Under the pieces are notes generated by a model. The model was not told where the DNA came from. It searched no databases and worked only from the letters and a program-made list of their open reading frames with translations. The position numbers and the translations under genes are program-made. From positions 11,014,451-11,078,450 of the forward strand of contig OX637395.1 of assembly GCA_951799425.1 (NCBI GenBank): DNA of 64,000 nt. Direction: 5' to 3'. Below are positions 45,322-54,847 of this stretch, piece by piece (position 1 is the first letter of the stretch; every line of letters begins with the position of its first letter). Origin of the DNA: Ilex aquifolium (Eukaryota; Streptophyta; Magnoliopsida; Aquifoliales; Aquifoliaceae).

Positions 45322-46088
45322 TGTAAAAATAATTATAGATCTTACTTATAGATTTATGATTGGAATTAGGAAAAACGGTTACTGAACTTTTGACCAAAGC
45401 AACAAATATTATAATTATGATGTGAGCAAAATAACTATGAGTGTTGTAATCTAAAATTAGAAATAAAGCATGCAAATAGTGGTTAGATCATTAAAATATA
45501 ACATGCGATTTAAACGAATACATGCAGTTTATATAAAAAAAATAAATTGATTTGGAAAGAGCTGGTCTACGAGTCCGAGAGGCGTGTGATCACTGTCCTA
45601 AAGCAGCTGAGCCTCCCTACTTGAGGGTACTGACGGACACCAGCGACTTCAAGATCCAACCCAGACGCTCGCAGCAGCACCTTCTCAATGGTTACGTCCA
45701 TTAGAAGGTTAGGATGAACCTGACTTGAATCGAGTTACTCGAATAACAAATAAAAGAAGATGATTGTATATATCTATATTGCTTATATAAACACGTGGCT
45801 GAGAATTGTCTCTCTAGAATAGTTGCTTAGGATGGCTTATATAGCAATTGGGTTTGAAAGTGACTCTTCAATTTTAACCGTTTGGCTTGAATAGCATAAA
45901 ATCAAATTTAAGGTACTTAATGCTATTCCTGAATATTCAAAATAAATCAAATTTAAGGTAGTAAATATTATTCTTGAATATTCACAATAAATAGGATAAA
46001 AATCTGTAACTGAAAATTTCAAAATTTAAGCATAATTAATTTCAATGAAAATTCAATTGAAGTTTTAAAACTTAATTTTATTCTTACA
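45322..46088 (-). repeat. 5' LTR of Copia-2
   Basis: 767 bp, TGTAAAAATAATTATAG...TTCTTACA, followed by the TAATT target duplication. Confidence 0.93.
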
Positions 46089-46192
46089 TAATTTGTAACC
46101 TTTCAATGTTATGGATATTGATTATTTCACTATAATTTGTATCCTTTCAATGCGTACTTATGCCACTGTGATTTGTTACCTTTCAATGTGGA
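46089..46192 (+). repeat. Three short repeats of a TTTGTAACCTTTCAATG motif
   Basis: ATTTGTAACCTTTCAATG, ATTTGTATCCTTTCAATG and ATTTGTTACCTTTCAATG occur at intervals of about 40-50 bases directly beside the Copia-2 insertion. The first overlaps the target duplication. Confidence 0.65.
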
Positions 46193-46399
46193 ATTGTGAA
46201 TATTTATTTTTCTACCTATTCATCAATTATTGAGAGCTTATTATTCACGAGGGAGACTGAAAGTGGAAACATTAAATGATGGATAGTACTCGGTCTGTCT
46301 GCCTATAGAATGTAACCATTGGAAGAGATTTCATTGCCCACATAAAAGCTATTGCCAATTTCACCCAAAATAAATAAATAAATAATTAACATACATTGA

Positions 46400-46474
46400 T
46401 AATGTATATAGTGACAATTTTTATGCATTTAGCCGCAATAATTTTTGTGGCTAAAAGACCAATTTCTTGTACTG
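46400..46474 (-). mobile_element. Possible CACTA-type transposon end
   Basis: Read on the minus strand from 46474 it begins CAGTACAAGAAATTGGTC and continues with AGCCACAAAAATTATTGCGG, close to the CACTACAAGAAA ends and subterminal motifs common in plant CACTA elements. Homology to the 10.7-kb region starts right after it. The other end was not found. Confidence 0.4.
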
Positions 46475-47875
46475 ATGAATGCAGACTTTGAAGGGTCCGT
46501 AGAGCCCTAAGTCACCCTCAATAATTTGACTGCAAATATATCTTATTCTGAAATGAGGATCAATATGAAATGCTGTCAATCCATGGAGAGAGAGAGATTG
46601 TGCTAAACAAATATCTTTCGCTTTCAACCCAATCAAAAAAAGCCGTTAGCTTAGTTAGGATATTGGATATGAAAAATGTATCATTTTAAAATAATTCAAA
46701 CAAAATGGGGTCTATTTTCTAAAAATGCATTTTTTATGAGTTCGATCGTAGTAGAACTATCTAGTTACAAGAGTTCAATCTCAGGAAAACATAACCTACA
46801 CAAAAGTCTTAAATTAATTTAATAAACTAGCACCCTAAATGAAAAATACATTGTTGTTATTCTCATAGGTTTTTTTTTTTAAAAAAAAAAATTATATATA
46901 TATTTCTTGTTTACGAATATCATTGGAATTTTGAAACTGCTGTGGGTTCATTCATTGAAGTGGAGTAGGCCAAATACTTTTAAATACACACTTAGAAGCT
47001 ATAGTAAATGGAATGGTGTAAGTGTACGCTTGGGATTGAAGGCGGATGGATTATTGTACTTGGGATTGAAGGAAAAATACAAGGTAAGGACATAAAGGAG
47101 CCAGAAAAAGTTTTAGGTTGGACACACTAACATATTTTATCCTAATCGATAAAAAGAATATGACACATTTACACTATTTATTTCATCAATGATCCTTTAT
47201 GCACACAAAAAAAAATATTAATTATAATCTTTTATTGAAAATGAGATTAATTTTATCTATTTACAATTGACCATACAAATTTTCATGGTTTCATAGCTTT
47301 TCTAATGACTTCATTAATAATGACTAATAAAATTAATGTCAAAATCACATATATGTACACTAAAGAATATATCATGTATTTTTTTTGTTAGATTTTAAAC
47401 TCAATGCTAAAGTGCAAATCCATAATAAATGGTCAAGTAGATCAAAAGATTTTAAAATGAACCCAATATATAAAAATTAATCTGAATATGTCCAAATTGT
47501 GTCCACTGTTAATTATTTAGTTATGAGTATGTACTAATTGATATGATAAGAAAATAAAGTAATGCTATAGGGATCTAATTTGGAGACCTAATTCAATGTA
47601 GCCGTTAGATTATTTGGGAGTTTCAAGCTTAGATGGAGTCCATTTCTAATCCAATGACTATGTCGAATTAGGTCCCCAAATTAGTTTTCCAATAGCATTT
47701 TTCAAGAAAATAATAGGGTTGACATAATTAGATATACTTAATAAAATATATAATAAATAATGATAAGACAACAAAATTGAGGGTGGACACATGGTCCTTT
47801 ATATATTTTATTCGCTTACTATTTATCTATTGTTTCTTGAATTATAAAAGAATTTTTTAAATGTCTATAATTAAT
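46475..47875 (+). repeat. Diverged paralogue of 10709-13620
   Basis: Collinear matches: ATGAATGCAGACTTTGAAGG and following (46475-46612 with 10709-10850), AGCTATAGTAAATGG...AAGGTAAGGACA (46985-47092 with 13415-13485) and the segment ending ATAAAAGAATTTTTT (47785-47860 with 13535-13622). Sequence between has changed much more. No BBE-like sequence is found here. It lacks the MITE, giving an empty site. Confidence 0.65.
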
Positions 47876-47884
47876 AATTCACCA

Positions 47885-48380
47885 TACCACCACAATAATT
47901 ACATACACAATCATCAACACATATCCAACCACCAAAACATCAAGCTAGTCCCTACTAAGTCCAAGAAATTTCGGCAGAATTTCCTCTAAAAATAAAAGCC
48001 CAAAAAAATCTAAACCTGTCTACAAAACTTACAATCATACATAATAATCATCATAATACACCATATCACAACAATCATCAATACATACCCAACCACCAAA
48101 ACAACCATCATTCCATACCCAAAATCACCACAATAATCAATATATACACAATCATCAACACATATCCAACCACCAAAACATAAAGCTAGTCCCTATTAAT
48201 TTCAAGAAATTTCAGCAGAGTTTCCTCTAAAAATAGAAGCCCAAAAAAATCTAAACATGTCTACAAAACTTACAATCATACATAACAATCATCATAATAC
48301 ACCATATCACCACAATCATCAATACATACCCAACCACCAAAACTACCATCATTCCATACCCAAAATCATCATAACCATGT
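47885..48380 (+). repeat. Two-copy tandem duplication of about 240 bp
   Basis: The unit from CACCACAATAAT through ACACAATCATCAACACATATCC, the AAGCTAGTCCCTA segment and CCATACCCAAAATCA is repeated at about 48127 with few changes. Shorter CAATCATCAATACATACCCA motifs recur inside each unit. Confidence 0.85.
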
Positions 48381-48399
48381 ATAATTAATTAACTGTACA

Positions 48400-49130
48400 A
48401 AAGACGGAACACAAAAAAATACACACATGCACAAATAGAGAAACAACTTCAACTTCATCTTCATATCCTTCCATGTATACCTGAAAATATGTGAAATATA
48501 AAAATTAACGAAATATGTGAGGCAAAATAAAACATTTGTAAATCCGAAACATAAGACCCCTTACTTTTCTCTTTAGTTGGATTCAACATAATTATTGTCA
48601 TCAATTCCATTACCCTGAATTATCTACAAAAATAATGAGCACACACTTTGTATGTAGTGGTGGGGGAGGATTTAGATTGATATAGGTAAGAATTTAGAGA
48701 GACTGTAACAAATTACCAATTTATCTAGGAAAAAATATGGAGGTGTGTAGAGAAAGACTTACGATCAAATAATGGTGCTCCTATCGAATTGGGCGTGATG
48801 TAGGAGAGAAATAGCACATAGTATTTATATGTAGCATTTCAACAAACGGTTCATTTGCCTAATGATTTCAATCATACATCTTTATTGGTGGCAGTATAGT
48901 GGTGTGTGAATTTGATGCGCAAGTATTTGATTGGTTGCAGTTGCGTGTGTGTTTGTGCATGTATTGTGTGTGTGTTGTTTCTGCATGAAAAGTAGAGAAA
49001 TATAGAGATTCTGAATAAGAGAGGCTATCACACCTGGACAATAGTTTGATCAGTGGTGGGTTAGTCATCGCCAGAGGTGGACAGGTCGGTATTGGATTGC
49101 AGATCGGTTGAGTTTTCTCAGAGATAAGGT
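48400..49130. other. Intergenic, no gene seen
   Basis: AT-rich, with a GTGTGTGTTTGTG stretch near 48945-48985. The minus-strand open frame at 48868-49140 has no recognisable domain. Confidence 0.35.
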
Positions 49131-49131
49131 C

Positions 49132-50690
49132 ATCTTTCAATAACTCTCTTAAATGTCCTCTTCACTCCTCTAAACCTTCTTTTCATCATTATCCTTAATG
49201 TCCTCGTATCAATACGAACGCACTTTGCCCAATTGGGGGAATGCACAACCACCTAAATTATTCACATCTATAAAATTAACACAATATATATTGTAGGAAT
49301 AGTAAAGTTATTTTGATGCAGTGACATAAGAGTAAATTTACCTGATTACGTTGGTCCCATCCACAAAGGTCCATTGTATATACTCTATCGTTCTCTTTGG
49401 CAAATTCACTCCAATCCTACAAAGATTGAACCTCATAATTAAAATTTACTCCAATCAATTGTAAAATTAAAAAGTTGAAATGTTGAAAAGATTACATTAT
49501 TTAGTAGAAATAAACTTGTTTAAACTATACCATTTAAAGGCTACAAATCTGAACACCTACACGTGCTAATGAACACATCAACATTAAGAAACTAAAACTC
49601 TCAACTACAAAACTTATATTATTTTTTCAAATGAACAACTATAGTTCCTCACTAATTCAATTGAATACACAGAATAACACGCTAAAAAAATAAGTAATAT
49701 TGAATGAGACAAACCAAAAACATGTTGACAAATCAAACAACCATAGTCTACAACTAAATTATGAGATTAAAACTATAGCAATAGACGAATTAAATTAATC
49801 ATAACAATAGGGTGGGCAAGTGAATAAATACTTCATGTAGAAAAGATGAGCATTAAAAAAACAGATAAGTATATACCAGCATATAAAGTGCAAGAAATAG
49901 ATGAGAAACTTTTAAAATGAACCTAAAGTCAAGAATAAGAAGTGCAAGAAATGGGTGAAGTGTAAAAGATAAAAGTTGATTGCAAAAGCATGTGTATAAA
50001 AGTTGTGCAATAACAAAAAAAAAAAAGTAGTCCTAATGATGTAAAGTAGCTGCATAAAACGACACTTAAAAAAATTTAAATTTAATAACATCCAAATCCA
50101 TTGTAGAAATTGAGAGAAAAAGATAGGATTAAAAGTCATACCAGTTGGCAAACTTTATTTTTTGTTCCTTGGCTAGAAAAGGTTGTTTTTTCTTTCCCCT
50201 TAGATTTGACATTCGCCAAAGCACCAGACCTTTTTTTCTCCTTTAAAAAAAAAAAAATTATTGTATGGGGTGTAAGAAAATGCTACTTAAAAGCAAAAAA
50301 AAAAAAAAATGAATGAGAAATAGGTGTGAGGTAACGCTACCTCACGTATACGGAGACGATTTAGTTCATACTCATTGCGAATTACCACTCATATATTATT
50401 ATGATGAAGTCTTCGAACCTGTAGACCAAAAAACCTTGAATAGTAAATAAGCGGGGTAAAAAGATTAGATAAAAAGTAATAAAATGATGAGTAAGAAAAA
50501 CTTATCATACGTTATTTTCTAGATCGTCGTTCATCTGTCACGACATTAATGAAGATAAATAAAAATAAATAAGTTATTAAAAAAATCAATAAGTGATGTT
50601 TAGAGAAAATTAATCAGATGATAAACTTACACTGCCAAAAATAACGACATCATCCATCGGTCGATGATTGTGCAGTTGAAACGGTGGTGG
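49132..50690 (-). pseudogene. Chain of candidate short exons, unidentified
   Basis: On the minus strand, four segments bounded by AG before and GT after are exact multiples of three and can be read in phase 0: 50690-50631 (20 codons, MDDVVIFGS at the end), 50534-50511 (8 codons), 50418-50341 (26 codons, one stop, ending VVIRNEYELNRLRIRE) and 49416-49342 (25 codons, DWSEFAKENDRVYTMDLCGW). A fifth from 49252 stays open for about 40 codons to a stop near 49132 and is rich in Arg/Lys. No family is recognised. They share the strand of the Helitron helicase and R3H exon, so capture by a Helitron is one explanation. Confidence 0.35.
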
Positions 50691-51204
50691 CTACACAGTA
50701 AATTTCATAAGCTATGTATAATTAACATCAATCACAATGAAATTTCAACTATTATCAAAATTACTCAATTTTTATAACTATAATATTCAATCAAACTTCA
50801 ACACATTTCACACATCAAGAAATAAAATGTTGAAAAAAAAAAACTAAAAAAGACTACAACATTCAATCAAAAAACCACCAATAACTCTAATGAAAAAAAT
50901 CATAAAGTCAACATCTCATTTCATGAAAGTAACACATTTCAATCAAAAGAACACTAACATTCAACCGTAAACCTAATTTCCAATTCCAAATCCCGTCCAT
51001 TATAAAATTTCATGCAATTAACATGCATTTAATCAAAATACGACTAACAACTATAACATTAAATAATAACTTTACAATCTCAATTTGAAAATCTAATTAT
51101 TGGCACCACAAATATAACTGCTAAAACAAGTTTTCCACATTGCATAGCATCTAGCAACTAAATAACTTTAAATCCTAGTGCAAAGACCGATACCGATATC
51201 TTAC

Positions 51205-51581
51205 CTTTCATAACTCTGGTCATAATCTGGGTCAATGCGATCCTTCTCACTGTCTCTGAAAATAGCTACTCAAGAAGGAGTACCACTATCCCTGCTGTTA
51301 AGGTTTTTACCTGAAGCTTCACTATCATCTCCACTGAAACACATATTCTTCCCATCTAAAGGGGCCCGAGACATTGTATGTACCGACTCAAGACTACTAT
51401 TACTCGGACTCCTGAAAATTCAAGCCCGTGCCCTGTCATACTCTTCCTTCCTCTCTTCCATGTTTCTCATAGGACAACATTTATTCTCACTGGTTTCATT
51501 TAAGGATTCTTTACCAGGCCTTGGCCTTATAACAATCTTAATCTGCTCATGTTTCCCATTATCCGATGATTTAGCTATAAC
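51205..51581 (-). pseudogene. Captured R3H-SUZ domain gene exon
   Basis: Between an AG at 51582-51583 and a GTAAG at 51204-51200, one minus-strand frame reads IKIVIRPRPGKESLNE, then EERKEEYDRARA and IFRSPSNSSLES, then VAIFRDSEKDRIDPDYDQSY. The middle part is the SUZ motif and the last part is the VAIFRD...DPDYDR segment conserved in plant R3H-domain proteins, which bind single-stranded nucleic acid. Two TGA stops fall where the family has Arg (RARA-stop-IFR and S-stop-VAIF), as expected from CGA to TGA change. The exon is isolated from the rest of its gene and lies beside Helitron helicase sequence on the same strand, so it looks captured and dead. Confidence 0.8.
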
Positions 51582-52213
51582 CTATAATATAAAGGACAAA
51601 AGCCTTGTGCAAAACATATGGCAGCTAGAGTAAACCCAAACACATTTTTATAACATCAAAAATATGTTTTCTACCAAGCTAAGACACTAACAAAACATGA
51701 CTCCAACTACTCTAAAAACTAATTAGAAATGGTATGAATGCTTGCTTTTAGGTTTGGCAAAGACACCAACCTTTTTACCCCCAGTAGAGCTACTAAATAG
51801 AGCGGCTTCAACAAACTACATGATAATAAAATATGTTGTGGGCCATGAACACAGTGGACCCGCGGAAACAACTGGCGCATTATGCGTAGGAAAGTGTATG
51901 TATCAACATCAAGCTCCCATGTGTTGGGTTGAACAACAATCTATGTAATGTTAAACATGCAGGAATAAGAACAAGGTAAAATCATAAAGTTTAAAAGAAT
52001 AATATAGCATTAAAGCACCTTATTAGTATCCCAACAAAGAAGTCTACGCTCATTCAACGGATCGAACACAGATGCCCACGAATTCAAAAAACTAACATAT
52101 AATCATTGAAAATTTATCATCATACATGTGTGAAAGAAGCTATTAAAAATATAACAAAAGTCATGGACCTAGACTCGACGTAAGTTGCAATACATAAAAA
52201 AAAGTAACAATAT

Positions 52214-52990
52214 TTACACCGAGTGCAACAACACCTCCGGATATACAATATTTGTCGTGGTAGCTGATCCATCAGGAGGGAGAAGGACACTGATGCAATC
52301 GGCCGAGGTGCATCTAGACATGGCCACATATAGGTGACCGTGGCTGAATACAGGCGAGCGCAGATCTACACCAACAAACTTGACTGACTGGCCTTGTGAC
52401 TTGTTGATTGTCATAGCATATGTTAAGCATACTGGGAATTGGCGGCTAGTCATTTGAAATAGTAAATCTTTAGACGATGGTGATAATGATATCCGCGGGA
52501 TGAAACACAGATTCCCAGATTTGTCACCAGTTAGAATTCTAGTCTCAATAACCCGCGATGCACACTTGACAACCATAAGTCTTGTCCCGTTACAGAGGCC
52601 ATCTTTTGGGCCTATATTCCTCAACAAAATGATGGGGCACTCGACCTTTAGCTCCAACTTGAAAGGCGGTAAACCTGACGGGTTTAGGGAATTCAGAAAC
52701 TCACTTGGATATTGATTAGTGGTAGAACGATGGAGTTCGTCCTCATCCGACACCTTGTCAACTGCCAAGTAGGTATACGTCTCGCCAGGGTAAATTTGTA
52801 GAGCAGCATCATTGATAGAGCAGACATCATCATTTTGAGCAAAAAGAATTGTGCGCTCAGTTAAGTAGGATGGGGTTACCGCACTGAGCACATCTAGTTG
52901 TGGATAAACTCTGGAAATTAGTTCATGCAGAGTTTGAAACCTGTGTATCGTTGGAGGAAGTTCCACAGTATCTTGAGTACTGATCCCAAT
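52214..52990 (-). pseudogene. Helitron Pif1-like helicase, C-terminal fragment
   Basis: An open frame of 250 codons, extendable a few codons upstream ([18 protein letters not shown]). It shows [81 protein letters not shown] and [17 protein letters not shown]. These are the C-terminal helicase motifs of plant Helitron RepHel, which unwinds DNA for rolling-circle transposition. The Rep domain and the N-terminal helicase motifs (Walker A and B) are absent upstream. The end motifs TC and CTRR of the element could not be placed. Confidence 0.92.
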
Positions 52991-52999
52991 CTAAGTTTG

Positions 53000-54090
53000 A
53001 TGTGAATTTAGTCAGTACATATAAATGAATAATTAGACGGTTTTATATAAATATTTATCCATAATATAAATCACCTCTTTCAAGAAGGATGCGTGAGAAG
53101 AATTTGCAGGATGATTGATATTCAAACACATGTTTATGTCCAAAGTCAATACGCAGACACTCGCCCACATTGCAGAACGTCTTAAGGATGCAACTACGGA
53201 GGTGAGTTATGAAGGTATTTTTTCAACACCTCCGAACAGTGACCACTTAGAATGTGATCTTCTATCTAATGGTGGCAGTAGTGCAGCACTATGGCAATTC
53301 TAATATACCGTACGTCATATATCTGAGGGTGACTTTGTGTTATTATCAATTTTCTTCAATTTTAGGATTTTTGTGTACCTTCTTAGTGCATAGAAGATCA
53401 TAATTATTGAAATAATAACACTAGCATTGTCTACATATTATTAATTATTTTTTTTTTTTTCATAATGCAAATTTGTGATATGTTTATAAAAGTGTATGAT
53501 GGTGTATAAGGCACTAATTTTTGGCGTTCTAGAGTTTATGACCATGTGCATACTCCCATAGATAATGGGTGTGGCTATCCTATTAACCAAGATTGATGTT
53601 TGTGATGTATGGATGAATGGGTTGGTGAGGGTTGCAATTGGTAATTTATGCACTCATGTTTATGTTATTTAATTATGTCATATTTATTGTTTTTAAGATA
53701 TTTTTTCAAGGAGTATCACAAGGCAACATCTTCATTTATTTGTTTTGTTATGCAGATATTTGTTTTAGGGTTTCTTCTGATATAATTATTTGGGATGTAA
53801 TTAATTTTTGGGGAAGCCTTGTGAGGGGATGTGCTTCACTATTGCCAATGTTTCTTTTGATTTTGTCTCAGTATGAAGTGCATAAAATAGCAATTAAGAC
53901 CCTGTGCACAATTTGTTTTGATGCTTATTTTGTGGATGATGAATGGATTAGTTCCCTTAATCGTATAATTAATTAGATTTTAATTTTACAACTTTCATCT
54001 TCAGGGATGATTATTAGCTTAGCAAAATTTTTAATAATCTAATTAATTAAGATATATGTGTGTAATGTCCATCCCTACCTATTGAATGAA
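53000..54090. other. No recognisable gene
   Basis: The plus-strand frame 53632-53976 is open for over 100 codons and strongly hydrophobic (VIYALMFMLFNYVIFIVFKI), but this is typical of TA-rich DNA. Nothing matched a family. The rest of the Helitron helicase was not found here. Confidence 0.4.
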
Positions 54091-54099
54091 TTGAAAATG

Positions 54100-54730
54100 G
54101 CTTCAAATAACATATTTATGATTCAACAAATTGAGTAAAGCTAGATGGGAAAAACTATCACATGTCGCATAGGAAAATTCAACATCTACTCAATTAACAA
54201 GAAGTTTTGGAAACCATAACTACATCCATGACCCCACCAGAGGAACACAAGATGACCCAACTTTGTCGTGATAAGTAAAATTTTGAGAATTGGGTCAAAA
54301 TGACCTGCTTACACACTTTACAATGTTAAGCGTCATACACAACAACCGTGTTGGGGAATTTGAGAATTGCCTCATGGCCCAAGACATGTGGAACTAACCG
54401 AATGTTACTTTTGGCCATACTTTGGCTACTAGGCATCGTGCCTTGAACCTTAGGTTCCCACAATATATGAAGGACCTTAAGCATAGCATAGCTAAGCATC
54501 TTCATGTCATGAGCGTTGTGATACGTGATTTATGGGCGGCTAGAAATAACCTTACGAAAGAATAGCATGTGTTAGCTGTTATTTGTTCCCTACTAGACCC
54601 TAAATGGGCACATATGAAGCTCTTCATGATTCACATAGAAAATATCAACACTTTCAATGATATTTTGCATACTGCCCAGTAGCTGAAAACTAACTGCCCA
54701 GTAGCTCTTGTCTCCTAAGCTGGGAACCAT
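54100..54730 (+). pseudogene. Decayed Ty1/copia gag
   Basis: A plus-strand frame shows KHLHVMSVVIRDLWAARNNL, an in-frame stop, HVLAVICSLLDPKWAHMKLF and IHIENINTFNDILHTAQ. This follows the UBN2/gag pattern (MS.MIR.LK.AG..LT..Q...V..SLP..W..MK..L.HNENIKTF.D). Upstream sequence (ENWVKM, then CLMAQDMWN) also fits gag in other frames. No LTR or pol is nearby. It is much older than the two other Copia copies and unrelated to them in sequence. Confidence 0.75.
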
Positions 54731-54847
54731 GGGCCCATGCGGCCCAATATAAGACAAGGGAAGAGTCATACCCTGACCCTCATGAACACATTAATTGATA
54801 GCTATAATACCAATTTGTAATATTACTTAATAACTCTAATAACAACT

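Larger units (their letters stand above)
23353..46088 (-). mobile_element. Copia-2: full-length Ty1/copia element split by a nested Ty3/gypsy element
   Basis: Both LTRs (TG...CA) are present and a 5-bp target duplication TAATT lies at 23348-23352 and 46089-46093. Without the insert at 27544-43688 the element is about 6.6 kb. The order on the minus strand is gag and protease (right of the insert), then integrase and RT-RNase H (left of it). It has the polypurine tract next to the left LTR, but no recognisable initiator-Met primer site next to the right one. Frames are broken by stops, frameshifts and the insertion. Confidence 0.95.

Noticed and set aside
51235-51633. A 132-codon plus-strand ORF
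   Set aside because: It is opposite the R3H-SUZ exon, which has recognisable motifs and splice borders on the minus strand.
53632-53976. A hydrophobic 114-codon ORF resembling a membrane protein
   Set aside because: Composition is what TA- and T-rich DNA gives by chance; no domain, no good context and no support from a second copy.
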